Shown here: in pieces, positions 25,834 through 34,447 of the stretch
How the letters are laid out: each line of letters opens with the position of its first letter
How positions within the stretch are numbered: position 1 is the stretch's first letter
Source: Prolixibacteraceae bacterium
GTDB taxonomy: Bacteria; Bacteroidota; Bacteroidia; Bacteroidales; Prolixibacteraceae
DNA: 64,000 nt
Direction: 5' to 3'
Assembly: GCA_019459485.1 (NCBI GenBank)
Contig: JAIBEZ010000022.1
Location: 1 to 64,000 of the forward strand
Position numbers and translations under genes: made by a program
Notes under the pieces: model-generated
What the model saw: only the letters and a program-made list of their open reading frames with translations
The model's database searches: none
What the model was told of the DNA's origin: nothing

Positions 25834-25866
25834 TTTGGATATCTCAAAAATCCTTCGTTATATTTG
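25834..25866 (+). promoter_or_regulatory. promoter of the maltodextrin transporter gene
   Basis: TTTG at 25834-25837, 21 nt, and TATATTTG at 25859-25866 match the Bacteroidetes promoter pattern. Transcription should start near 25873. Confidence 0.7.
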
Positions 25867-26117
25867 TGCAGTTAATTCCGTTTTTTGTAATTCCATTTTA
25901 CGACTTCATTTGGTTTTCCCGGGAATCCCCGGGGCAAACTGTTATTAATTCCAAACATTACACGATGTCTTTGTGGCTTGATATTTTTGATTCAGGTGAA
26001 AGATTAATCCCACTTTTCGTGGGTCGCGGTTTTAGGTTAGTATAAACTAATTTCTTAAATCGTTAATCATTAATCGTAATCAAATTATCTTGCGTCTTGA
26101 ATCTAAAAATTAAACCA

Positions 26118-27632
26118 ATGAAGAAGAAACCTGAATTAAGTTTTTGGCAAATCTGGAACATGAGTTTTGGCTTTTTGGGCATACAGTTCGGCTTTGCGCT
26201 GCAAAATGCCAATGTCAGCCGTATTTTCGAAACCCTTGGCGCCAATGTTGACGACATCCCCATTCTTTGGATCGCCGCTCCGGTAACCGGTTTGATAATG
26301 CAACCGATTATTGGTCATTTAAGCGATAAAACCTGGGGCCGTTTCGGTCGGCGCCGTCCGTTCTTTTTGCTGGGTGCCATTCTGGCTTCGCTGGCTTTGC
26401 TGGTAATGCCCAATTCGCCTTCGTTGTGGATTGCCGCCGGAATGCTCTGGATCATGGATGCTTCCATCAATATTTCGATGGAGCCGTTTCGAGCATTTGT
26501 AGGCGACATGCTTCCGAGCCAGCAACGTACCCGTGGATTTGCCATGCAGAGTTTCTTCATCGGATTGGGAGCCGTGGTGGCTTCCGGATTGCCTTACATT
26601 CTGAGCGAATGGCTTGGGGTAGCCAATGTGGCCGAAGCGGGTGAGAAAATTCCGCCTTCCGTCAGGTATGCTTTTTATCTGGGCGGTGCTGTATTTCTTC
26701 TTGCTGTTTTGTGGACCGTTTTCCGCACCAAAGAATATTCTCCCGATGAATTGAAAGAATTTGAGGAAGAGAACATTCAAAGTCAGGGTCTGTCGCGATT
26801 TGTTTATCGCACACCAGTTGAATTGCTGAAAAGCTTTTTCAAACAGGGATTTATTTGGTTGCTGGTTGGAACCGGATTCAGTTACCTGATTTTTTGGCAG
26901 GGATGGGAAAAGGAACTCTATGTTATTTCTGTTGGTTTGGCTGTCTTCGGAATCATTTTGCTGATCACTGGTTGGAATACCCGACAGGGACTTACCCGGA
27001 ACGGTTTGGTTGAAGTGATGACCGATTTGATGAACATGCCAAAAACAATGAAACAATTGGCAGTGGTTCAGTTCTTTTCGTGGTTTGCTTTGTTTGCAAT
27101 GTGGATTTATTCTACCTCGGCGGTTACCAGTCACATTTACGGAACCAGCGATACCACCACAGAATTGTATAACAAAGGCGCCAACTGGGTCGGATTTCTA
27201 TTCGCCATCTACAACGGATTTGCCGCCGTAATGGCATTTCTACTTCCGGTATTGGCCAAAGCGACCAGCCGGAAAATGGCACATGCAATTTCGCTTGTAA
27301 TTGGCGGAATCGGCCTGATGTCGTTCTATGTGATCAAAGATCCGAATTTGTTACTGATCTCGATGGTGGGCGTTGGAATTGCCTGGGCAAGTATTTTATC
27401 GATGCCTTATGCGATTCTCACCGGATCGCTTCCCGCACAAAAAATGGGAACATACATGGGAATTTTTAATTTCTTCATCGTGATCCCGCAAATATTTGCA
27501 GCCAGTATCCTCGGATTTTTTACCAAATCGTTGTTTGGCGGACATGCCATTTACGCCCTCGTTCTGGGTGGCGTATCGTTGTTGATTGCCGCTGTTAGTG
27601 TATTGTTTGTCGATGACGTTGACCAGAAATAG
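26118..27632 (+). CDS. MFS sugar transporter, maltose/maltodextrin type (SLC45-like)
   Basis: A 504-residue inner-membrane transporter of the GPH/SLC45-like MFS group; the ATG at 26118 (MKKKPELSFWQIWNMSFGF) is preferred over a TTG at 26097. Signs are FGFLGIQFGFALQNANVSRI, the loop GHLSDKTWGRFGRRRPFF typical of the MFS A-motif, and about 12 helices. Proteins of this type in Bacteroidetes and Flavobacteria starch loci carry maltose or short maltodextrins into the cytoplasm. The gene heads a plus-strand run with PgmB, GH65 and two GH13 enzymes, and a LacI-type palindrome precedes it, so both context and regulation point to maltodextrin. Confidence 0.88.
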   Translation: MKKKPELSFWQIWNMSFGFLGIQFGFALQNANVSRIFETLGANVDDIPILWIAAPVTGLIMQPIIGHLSDKTWGRFGRRRPFFLLGAILASLALLVMPNSPSLWIAAGMLWIMDASINISMEPFRAFVGDMLPSQQRTRGFAMQSFFIGLGAVVASGLPYILSEWLGVANVAEAGEKIPPSVRYAFYLGGAVFLLAVLWTVFRTKEYSPDELKEFEEENIQSQGLSRFVYRTPVELLKSFFKQGFIWLLVGTGFSYLIFWQGWEKELYVISVGLAVFGIILLITGWNTRQGLTRNGLVEVMTDLMNMPKTMKQLAVVQFFSWFALFAMWIYSTSAVTSHIYGTSDTTTELYNKGANWVGFLFAIYNGFAAVMAFLLPVLAKATSRKMAHAISLVIGGIGLMSFYVIKDPNLLLISMVGVGIAWASILSMPYAILTGSLPAQKMGTYMGIFNFFIVIPQIFAASILGFFTKSLFGGHAIYALVLGGVSLLIAAVSVLFVDDVDQK

Positions 27633-27650
27633 ATAGAAGCCCCCTTCTCA

Positions 27651-27667
27651 TTCCCCCGAAGGGGGAA
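27651..27667 (+). repeat. GC-rich hairpin after the transporter gene
   Basis: TTCCCCC GAA GGGGGAA is a perfect 7-bp stem with a 3-nt loop, 18 bp past the stop. A wider pairing CCCCCTTC/GAAGGGGG also fits. No T-run follows, so it may stabilise or process mRNA instead of ending it. Confidence 0.5.
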
Positions 27668-27758
27668 AGCTTTGGGCTGCGCTGTGAATTTTGTTACACT
27701 TCGATTGACAATTTTCTTTGAAAAAGATGATAGGGAAGGAAATCCTGATTCAAAGCAA

Positions 27759-27787
27759 TATCCTTTGCCGTCCCATTTATGGGACGG
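27759..27787 (+). repeat. REP-like element, TATCCTTTG family (single copy)
   Basis: TATCCTTTG (27759-27767) is followed by an 8-bp stem, CCGTCCCA / TGGGACGG, with loop TTTA. The same constant part with a different, compensated stem occurs at 31045 and 53918 and, inverted, at 30979 and 53864. Confidence 0.7.
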
Positions 27788-27894
27788 ATAAATGACAAAA
27801 TAAAACCGTCCGCGTTAATTGATCAACAATGCGTTGACTTCATTTCGGACGGAATGGAAACAACCCTAAAAAATGAATTTAAACAAATTATTGC

Positions 27895-28581
27895 ATGACA
27901 AAAATTGAAGCTTGCATTTTTGACCTCGATGGGGTGATTGTTGATACCGCCAAATACCATTTCATTGCCTGGAAGTCCCTTGCAGAAGAACTTGGTTTTG
28001 AATTTACACATGCAGATAATGAACGGCTCAAAGGAGTCAGTCGGATGGCGTCGCTCGAAATATTGCTCGAAATTGGCGGGTTACAATTTTCGGAGCCTGA
28101 AAAGTGGACGATGGCCGAAAAGAAAAACACGCTCTACGTGACTTACATCGAGGAAATGACTCCTGATGAAATTCTTCCGGGAGTTCCTGAATTCCTTCTG
28201 GAATTAAAAAATAACGGCGTCAAAATCGCGCTCGGGTCGGCCAGTAAAAACTCACCGATGATACTCGACCGGATTCAACTTACCGGAATGTTTGATGCGG
28301 TGGTCGATGGAAATTCAATTACCGAGGCAAAACCAAATCCGGAAGTTTTTCTGAAAGGTGCTGAACGGCTCGGTGTTTTGCCTGAAAACTGCGTGGTTTT
28401 CGAGGATGCCATTGCAGGAATCGAAGCCGCCCGGAATGCAGGAATGCGCTGCGTTGGAATCGGCGAACCCCAAACACTCGGAATGGCAGATTTTGTGATT
28501 CCCGGTTTTGACGGATTTACTGTCAGTAAATTTAAAGGTGCGTTTGGAGAAATAACAATTGAAAACCACATAGGCACATAG
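27895..28581 (+). CDS. pgmB: beta-phosphoglucomutase (HAD family)
   Basis: A 228-residue HAD-superfamily enzyme that converts beta-glucose 1-phosphate to glucose 6-phosphate. Nucleophile Asp10 and acid/base Asp12 are in FDLDGVIVDTAKYHFIAW, the cap signature GVSRMASLEILL follows, and LGSASKNS and VFEDAIAGIEAARNAG hold the other HAD motifs. It lies just before the GH65 phosphorylase, whose product is its substrate, the standard pairing. The last residues (ENHIGT) and the stop are encoded by an interspersed repeat at 28564. Confidence 0.95.
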   Translation: MTKIEACIFDLDGVIVDTAKYHFIAWKSLAEELGFEFTHADNERLKGVSRMASLEILLEIGGLQFSEPEKWTMAEKKNTLYVTYIEEMTPDEILPGVPEFLLELKNNGVKIALGSASKNSPMILDRIQLTGMFDAVVDGNSITEAKPNPEVFLKGAERLGVLPENCVVFEDAIAGIEAARNAGMRCVGIGEPQTLGMADFVIPGFDGFTVSKFKGAFGEITIENHIGT

Positions 28582-28624
28582 AAAACAATAGAAAAAACCA
28601 CAAACTTATGTGGCCTATGTGGTT
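28564..28624. repeat. inverted-repeat element (ACATAG family, copy 2)
   Basis: AACCACATAGGCACATAG at 28564-28581 pairs with TATGTGGCCTATGTGGTT at 28607-28624. The left arm forms the end of the pgmB reading frame. Related to the elements at 17972 and 58242. Confidence 0.7.
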
Positions 28625-28662
28625 GTTAACAACTTGTAGAACTTCGATTGAAATTATTATAT

Positions 28663-30972
28663 ATGAAAAACTACATCATACACGACGAGTGGAAGATTAT
28701 CGAAGAAGGATTTCATCCTGAAGAAAACCGGATCACCGAAAGTCTGCTGAGCATTGGCAACGGACGGAGCGGACAGCGGGCCAACTTCGAAGAAAAATAC
28801 AGTGGCGACAGCCTTCAGGGTAGTTACGTGGCCGGTGTTTATTATCCCGACAAAACACGCGTTGGCTGGTGGAAAAACGGGTATCCCGAATATTTTGCCA
28901 AAATACTGAATGCCACCAACTGGATCGGAATCAATGTTTTGGTTGATGGTGAAGAACTGGATTTGGGCAAAGTTGAAATCCTTTCATTTTACCGCGATCT
29001 GGACATGAAATCCGGTTTGCTTTCGCGCCGTTTTGTGGCTGAATTGTCTTCAGGAAAACAAGTGGAAGTAAACTCAAAACGTTTTTTGAGCATTGCCGAT
29101 CAGGAAATTGGCGCCATTCGATACACTGTAAAAGCTTTGAATTTTTCAGGAAAAATTACTGCTACTCCCTACATCGACGGAAATGTGGTGAACGAAGATT
29201 CGAATTACGACGAAAACTTCTGGATCGAAAAAGCCTCCAAAATAAATGGTTCTGTCGGCTTTGTTTGCATGGAAACCAAAAAAACTGCCTTTCAGGTTTG
29301 TACCGGAATGAATTTCAAAACATGGCTGAACGGAACTCAAATTGAACCTGAACTTTCAGCCATCCAGAAAGAAAAATACACTGCTTCTGAATTTACAGTT
29401 GAAGTAAAAAATGGCGATGAGCTTTGCATTGAAAAATATGCAGCAATCATTTCTACGCTTTATTATCAGGCAAATAAACTTCAGGATGCTACTGAAAAGA
29501 CAATTAAAAGGGCTACCGAATCTGGCTTCGACAAGCTGTTTGTCAATCAGGAAAAAGCATGGGCTATTCGCTGGGAAACGAGCGACATCCGTATTGAAGG
29601 TGATGTGGCTGCCCAGCAGGGAATTCGGTTCAATATTTTCCAGCTAAACCAAACTTATCTGGGCGACGACGAACGCCTGAACATCGGTCCAAAAGGTTTT
29701 ACGGGTGAAAAATACGGCGGCGTAACTTATTGGGATACCGAAGCTTATTGTTTGCCTTTTGAACTCGGTACTTCACCGCAAATGGTATCGAAGAATTTGT
29801 TGCTGTACCGCTACAAGCATTTGCCAAAAGCAATCGAAAATGCCGAAAAACTTGGTTTTACCGACGGCGCTGCACTTTATCCGATGGTTACAATTAACGG
29901 TGAGGAGTGTCACAACGAATGGGAAATTACCTTCGAAGAGATTCACCGGAATGGCGCAATTGCTTATGCCATTTACAATTACATCAATTATACCGGCGAC
30001 CAGGAATACCTCGCTCCTTATGGTTTTGAAGTGTTGCTTGCCTTGTCGCGTTTCTGGAGCCAGCGCATCAACTGGTCGGAAGAGAAAAAGAAATTCGTGA
30101 TGCTGGGTGTTACCGGGCCCAACGAGTACGAAAACAATGTGAACAACAATTTCCACACCAGCTACATGGCGGTTTGGACCTTAAAATATACGCTCGAAGC
30201 CATTGATTATCTGAAGAAAGCACATCCGCTTTTATTCGAAGATCTGGTAAAAAAGCTCAAGTTGAAAGAACTGAAAGAAACTTCGCGCTGGAAGAAAATC
30301 ATTAAGGATATGTATTTCCCGTACGATTTTAAGCGAAAAATCTACCTTCAGCAGGATGGATTTTTGGATAAGGAACTGATTCCGGCAAGTCAGTTAAAAC
30401 CAGAAGACAGGCCTATCAACCAGAAATGGTCGTGGGACAGGATTTTGCGTTCGCCATACATTAAACAGGCTGATACACTGCAAAGTATATTCTGGTTCGA
30501 AGACGAGTTCGACAAGGAAAGTATTGAACGGCATTTCGATTTCTACGAACCGCTCACTGTGCACGAATCATCGCTGTCGAGCTGTATTCACTCAATTCTG
30601 GCTGCTTCGGTTGGCCGTCAGGAAAAAGCGTATGAAATGTATTTACGCACTGCCCGCCTCGATCTGGACGATTACAACAACGACACCTGCGACGGGTTGC
30701 ACATCACCAGCATGGGTGGAACGTGGATGGCTTTTGTGCAGGGTTTTGGAGGAATGCGCGTGCGAAACGGGCAGTTAAATTTTACACCGTTTATTCCTGA
30801 AGGCTGGAACTCGTATTCATTTCGACTGAATTTTCGCGAAGCACATCTGGAATTTAAGATGGACAAAAAGCAATTCAGCGTTTACAACCATTCGAAGGTA
30901 AACATCGATTTGGTCGTTCACGGACAATTGCATCATTTGCAGGCAAAAAAGGAGTTGACAATTAGAAACTAA
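28663..30972 (+). CDS. GH65 maltose phosphorylase (or related alpha-glucoside phosphorylase)
   Basis: A 769-residue cytoplasmic inverting phosphorylase, begun at ATG 28663 (MKNYIIHDEW); a TTG at 28648 is possible but less likely. The catalytic general acid is Glu488 in VTGPNEYENNV, and the (alpha/alpha)6 barrel with the C-terminal sheet (HGQLHHLQAKKELTI) is complete. With phosphate it splits maltose to glucose and beta-glucose 1-phosphate; PgmB next door uses the latter. Maltose is the best guess from PgmB, MFS and GH13 neighbours, but kojibiose, trehalose and nigerose phosphorylases share the fold and cannot be ruled out by eye. Confidence 0.92.
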   Translation: MKNYIIHDEWKIIEEGFHPEENRITESLLSIGNGRSGQRANFEEKYSGDSLQGSYVAGVYYPDKTRVGWWKNGYPEYFAKILNATNWIGINVLVDGEELDLGKVEILSFYRDLDMKSGLLSRRFVAELSSGKQVEVNSKRFLSIADQEIGAIRYTVKALNFSGKITATPYIDGNVVNEDSNYDENFWIEKASKINGSVGFVCMETKKTAFQVCTGMNFKTWLNGTQIEPELSAIQKEKYTASEFTVEVKNGDELCIEKYAAIISTLYYQANKLQDATEKTIKRATESGFDKLFVNQEKAWAIRWETSDIRIEGDVAAQQGIRFNIFQLNQTYLGDDERLNIGPKGFTGEKYGGVTYWDTEAYCLPFELGTSPQMVSKNLLLYRYKHLPKAIENAEKLGFTDGAALYPMVTINGEECHNEWEITFEEIHRNGAIAYAIYNYINYTGDQEYLAPYGFEVLLALSRFWSQRINWSEEKKKFVMLGVTGPNEYENNVNNNFHTSYMAVWTLKYTLEAIDYLKKAHPLLFEDLVKKLKLKELKETSRWKKIIKDMYFPYDFKRKIYLQQDGFLDKELIPASQLKPEDRPINQKWSWDRILRSPYIKQADTLQSIFWFEDEFDKESIERHFDFYEPLTVHESSLSSCIHSILAASVGRQEKAYEMYLRTARLDLDDYNNDTCDGLHITSMGGTWMAFVQGFGGMRVRNGQLNFTPFIPEGWNSYSFRLNFREAHLEFKMDKKQFSVYNHSKVNIDLVVHGQLHHLQAKKELTIRN

Positions 30973-30978
30973 TAATGT

Positions 30979-31073
30979 CCGTCAGCTAAAGCAGACGGCA
31001 AAGGATAAAACTCATTGAATCTGTAATCCTCATTTCGGTAGCACTATCCTTTGCCGTTGCCTTCAGGCAACGG
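30979..31073. repeat. REP-like doublet, TATCCTTTG family (facing pair)
   Basis: Two copies face each other. The left, 30979-31007, is CCGTC, A, GC, TAAA, GC, A, GACGG (stem with one A-A mismatch) followed by CAAAGGATA. The right, 31045-31073, is TATCCTTTG with stem CCGTTGCC / GGCAACGG and loop TTCA. The right copy ends 2 bp before the ATG of the next gene. Confidence 0.75.
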
Positions 31074-31075
31074 AC

Positions 31076-32935
31076 ATGAAAAATCACTATTTTATGAGAA
31101 AACTATATTTATTCATTATCGGTATCGCCTTCAGCTTTGCCACTTTTGCGCTGAATGTTGACCGCGTTGAACCCACATTTTGGTGGGTGGGCATGAAAAA
31201 TCCAACAGTTCAGTTAATGGTTCATGGGCAGGAAATTGCTGCAACGGAAATCACTCTGAATTATCCCGGCGTAAAGATCAAAACCATCAGTCGTCAGGAA
31301 AATCCCAATTACGTTTTTATCGATTTAACCATTTCGCCGGAAGCCAAAGCCGGAAGTTTCCCGATTGAATTCAGGAAAAGTAAAAAGGAAGTCGTTTCGT
31401 ACAATTACGAGCTAAAAAACCGCGAACCGAATTCTGCCAGCCGCAAAGGTTTTGATGGTTCGGATGTGATTTACCTGATTACTCCGGATCGTTTCGTAAA
31501 CGGAAATCCGGCCAACGACGCGGTTTCTGGAATGAAAGAATTACCCAATCGTACGCACATGAATGGCCGTCATGGCGGCGATATTCAGGGAATAAAAAAT
31601 AGTCTCGATTACCTGTCGAAACTTGGTTTTACCTCTGTTTGGCTCAACCCCGTTCTCGAAAACAACATGACACAGGTGTCGTACCACGGCTATTCGACCA
31701 CCGATTTTTACAAGGTCGATGCCCGTTACGGAACCAACGAAGAATACCGCGAACTTGGAAAAACAATTCATCAAAAAGGGATGAAACTGATGATGGACAT
31801 GATTTTCAACCACATCGGTTCCGAACATTGGTGGATGGACGATATGCCATCAGCCGACTGGCTGAATTATTATCCTGAATACAAAATTACCAGCCACCGA
31901 CGCACAGTTAATCAGGATCCTTACGCTTCGGAATCCGACAAACGGTTGATGGCTGACGGTTGGTTTGTTCCCTCGATGCCCGACCTGAACCAGCGCAACC
32001 CATTCGTTTCAAACTACCTGATTCAGAACAGTATTTGGTGGACTGAATATTTAGGACTGGATGGAATTAGAATGGACACTTATCCGTATCCCGATAAATT
32101 TGCGATGGCCGACTGGACAAAACGAATAATGGACGAATACCCCGATTTTTATATTGTTGGCGAGGAATGGACCACCAATCCGGCGGTTGTTTCATACTGG
32201 CAAAAGGGTAAAATCAATCAGGATGGATACGTTTCTTACCTTCCGGGATTGATGGATTTTCCGTTGAACAACGCGGTAATTCAAAGTTTGAAGAATGCCG
32301 AGAGTTGGGGTGGCGGCCTGGTAACATTGTACGAAGTGCTGGCCAACGATTTTTTGTATGCCAACCCGAACGATCTGGTTATTTTCCCGGATAACCACGA
32401 TATGTCACGGTTTTACACACAGTTGGGCGAAAACTTCGATTTACTGAAAATGGGAATCGCTTATTATTCAACCACCCGCGGAATTCCGCAGATTTTCTAC
32501 GGAACCGAAATACTGATGTCGAATCCTGGAACCGAAGAACATGGCGTAATCCGCTCCGATTTTCCTGGAGGATGGGCTGGTGACCAGGTGAATGCATTTA
32601 CCGGCACAGGTTTGACCACACAGCAAAAACAAGCGCAGGATTTCTTCAGCAAAATACTGAACTGGCGCAAAACCAGTGAAGTTATTCATTCAGGCAAACT
32701 AAAACATTTTGCTCCTGAAAATGGAGTTTACGTGTATTTCCGCTACAACCAGAATCAAAAAGTAATGGTTGTGATGAATAAAAATTCGCAGGAAAAAACC
32801 ATTGAAACCAATCGTTTCAGCGAAATAATGGCCAATTGTACTTCAGGAAAAGAAGTGATTTCTGGAACAACAATTTCCGATCTGAAAAACCTGAAAATAC
32901 AGGCCATGTCGGCAATGATTATAGAATTGAAATAG
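31076..32935 (+). CDS. secreted GH13 enzyme, neopullulanase/cyclomaltodextrinase-like (SusA-like)
   Basis: A 619-residue GH13 enzyme with a signal peptide (MRKLYLFIIGIAFSFATFA), starting either at ATG 31076 or more naturally at ATG 31094, since the first start lies against a REP-like repeat. After the signal comes an N-terminal domain (about 25-125, VEPTFWWVGMKNPTVQLMVH), as in neopullulanase-type enzymes, then the GH13 barrel. The triad is Asp334 in DGIRMD, Glu363 in IVGEEW and Asp442 in PDNHDMSRF. It probably cuts maltodextrins in the periplasm, as SusA does. It lies 104 bp after the GH65 gene. Confidence 0.9.
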   Translation: MKNHYFMRKLYLFIIGIAFSFATFALNVDRVEPTFWWVGMKNPTVQLMVHGQEIAATEITLNYPGVKIKTISRQENPNYVFIDLTISPEAKAGSFPIEFRKSKKEVVSYNYELKNREPNSASRKGFDGSDVIYLITPDRFVNGNPANDAVSGMKELPNRTHMNGRHGGDIQGIKNSLDYLSKLGFTSVWLNPVLENNMTQVSYHGYSTTDFYKVDARYGTNEEYRELGKTIHQKGMKLMMDMIFNHIGSEHWWMDDMPSADWLNYYPEYKITSHRRTVNQDPYASESDKRLMADGWFVPSMPDLNQRNPFVSNYLIQNSIWWTEYLGLDGIRMDTYPYPDKFAMADWTKRIMDEYPDFYIVGEEWTTNPAVVSYWQKGKINQDGYVSYLPGLMDFPLNNAVIQSLKNAESWGGGLVTLYEVLANDFLYANPNDLVIFPDNHDMSRFYTQLGENFDLLKMGIAYYSTTRGIPQIFYGTEILMSNPGTEEHGVIRSDFPGGWAGDQVNAFTGTGLTTQQKQAQDFFSKILNWRKTSEVIHSGKLKHFAPENGVYVYFRYNQNQKVMVVMNKNSQEKTIETNRFSEIMANCTSGKEVISGTTISDLKNLKIQAMSAMIIELK

Positions 32936-33013
32936 GGGAAAGTGAACAGTGTTCAGTCACAGTTGCCAGTAGCTCAACTTTAAACGTTAGACTTTAAACT
33001 TTAAAACCATAAA

Positions 33014-34372
33014 ATGAAAAAAATTACCCAATTACTTATCCTGCCATTGATTGCAATAGCGATGTATTCGTGCCAGCCACCCGCGCAAAAACCTGCGGAA
33101 GTTGTCCAATATCCGGAGTGGAGTAAAGACGCCGTTCTGTACGAGGTCAATATCCGGCAATATACTCCGGAAGGAACTTTCAAGGCTTTCGAAACCCATC
33201 TTCCACGGCTGAAAGAGTTGGGTGTTGAAATCCTTTGGATTATGCCGATTGGCCCGATTTCGGAGAAAAACCGCAAAGGCAGTCTGGGTTCATATTATGC
33301 TGTGAAAGATTACAAGGGCATTAATCCTGAATTTGGAACACTGGAAGATTTTAAAAATCTGGTGAATAAAGCGCATGAATTGGGCTTTAAGGTTATTATC
33401 GATTGGGTGGCAAACCATACCGGCTGGGACAATCAGTGGATTACCGACCATCCGGAATGGTACACAAAGGATTCGACGGGTGCTATTATTCCACCAAATC
33501 CGGACTGGTCGGATATTGCTGACCTGAACTTTGATTCGCAACCAATGCGCCGTGCCATGATTGACGCGATGGATTATTGGGTAAAAGAAACCGATATTGA
33601 CGGTTTTCGCTGCGATGTGGCCTGGGGAGTTCCGCAGGATTTCTGGGAAGCCGCAACCGCTTCGCTCGATTCAATTAAGCCGGTTTACATGCTGGCCGAA
33701 GACGAAGATCATCCCGCACTTTTGGAAAAGGCTTTCGAGTCGAATTACGCCTGGAAATTGCATCACATCATGAATGAAGTTGCCCAGGGCAAAAAATCTG
33801 CTCAGGATATTGCTACTTATTTTGCTGAATCCGCCAACAAATATGCAGCCGGATCATTCCCGATGCAGTTCATCACCAATCACGATGAAAATAGTTGGCA
33901 GGGAACCGAATACGAACGAATGGGCGAAGCTGTTAAAGCAATGGCTGTGTTCACTTTTACAGTTCCCGGAATTCCTTTGATTTACACCGGTCAGGAGGCC
34001 GGATTGAACAAGCGGCTGCTGTTTTTTGAAAAAGATTCGGTTGACTGGAGCAATCTGGAAATGCAGCAATTTTATCAGAAACTGATTCAACTGAAAAAAG
34101 ATCAGGCTGCTTTGTGGAACGGTGCAGCCGGCGGTCCGTTATCAATTGTTGAAACGACACTGCCTGCAAAGGTTCTGGCGTTTACCCGCGAAAAAGACAA
34201 CAGCCAGGTGTTTTCCATCTTCAATTTAACTGACCAGCCTGTTGATGCAATTCTCCAGTTGCCAAATGCTGGCAATTACAAGGAATATTTTTCAGAAGAA
34301 ACAAAAACATTGGAAAAGGGAACTACTGTGAAACTTGACAAATGGGGTTACAAGATATTTGTCAGGATTTAA
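33014..34372 (+). CDS. lipid-anchored GH13 alpha-amylase-type enzyme
   Basis: A 452-residue GH13 enzyme with a lipoprotein signal (lipobox AMYSC). The barrel starts at about residue 40 (VLYEVNIRQYTPEGTFKAF) and lacks the large N-terminal domain of the previous enzyme. The triad is Asp201 in DGFRCDVAW, Glu229 in MLAEDEDH and Asp291 in TNHDENSW. A short C-terminal sheet ends TVKLDKWGYKIFVRI. It would act in the periplasm or at the surface on short oligosaccharides. It is the last gene of the maltodextrin run; a terminator follows it. Confidence 0.9.
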   Translation: MKKITQLLILPLIAIAMYSCQPPAQKPAEVVQYPEWSKDAVLYEVNIRQYTPEGTFKAFETHLPRLKELGVEILWIMPIGPISEKNRKGSLGSYYAVKDYKGINPEFGTLEDFKNLVNKAHELGFKVIIDWVANHTGWDNQWITDHPEWYTKDSTGAIIPPNPDWSDIADLNFDSQPMRRAMIDAMDYWVKETDIDGFRCDVAWGVPQDFWEAATASLDSIKPVYMLAEDEDHPALLEKAFESNYAWKLHHIMNEVAQGKKSAQDIATYFAESANKYAAGSFPMQFITNHDENSWQGTEYERMGEAVKAMAVFTFTVPGIPLIYTGQEAGLNKRLLFFEKDSVDWSNLEMQQFYQKLIQLKKDQAALWNGAAGGPLSIVETTLPAKVLAFTREKDNSQVFSIFNLTDQPVDAILQLPNAGNYKEYFSEETKTLEKGTTVKLDKWGYKIFVRI

Positions 34373-34407
34373 AATTTTGGTTTTAGGGGGTTTATGGTTT
34401 GGTTAGT

Positions 34408-34440
34408 AAAAAGCCTGTCCGCAGTGGACAGGCTTTTTTT
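34408..34440. terminator. bidirectional intrinsic terminator between convergent genes
   Basis: AAAAAGCCTGTCC, loop GCAGT, GGACAGGCTTTTTTT: a perfect stem with A-run and T-run on both sides, between the GH13 gene (plus) and the NagB-like gene (minus). It can serve both directions. Confidence 0.85.
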
Positions 34441-34447
34441 ACGTTCT

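Larger units (their letters stand above)
25671..26117. other. leader and control region of the maltodextrin transporter gene
   Basis: After the repeat array this 447-bp gap holds a LacI-type palindrome, a good promoter and then a leader of about 245 nt. The leader includes CCGGGAATCCCCGGGG near 25918, which can form a short hairpin, and AATCGTTAATC at 26058-26068, a member of the GATTAACGATT repeat family. No reading frame is convincing. The long leader is unusual for this window. Confidence 0.55.

Noticed and set aside
26319-27134. 271-codon minus-strand frame inside the MFS gene
   Set aside because: Antisense to clear transporter helices; the translation has no recognisable fold and many Gln, Ser and Arg.
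27806-27852. CCGTCCG ... CGGACGG pair as a pgmB operator
   Set aside because: The arms are only 7 bp, 33 bp apart, lie beside a REP-like element with similar GC-rich words, and do not overlap a recognisable promoter.
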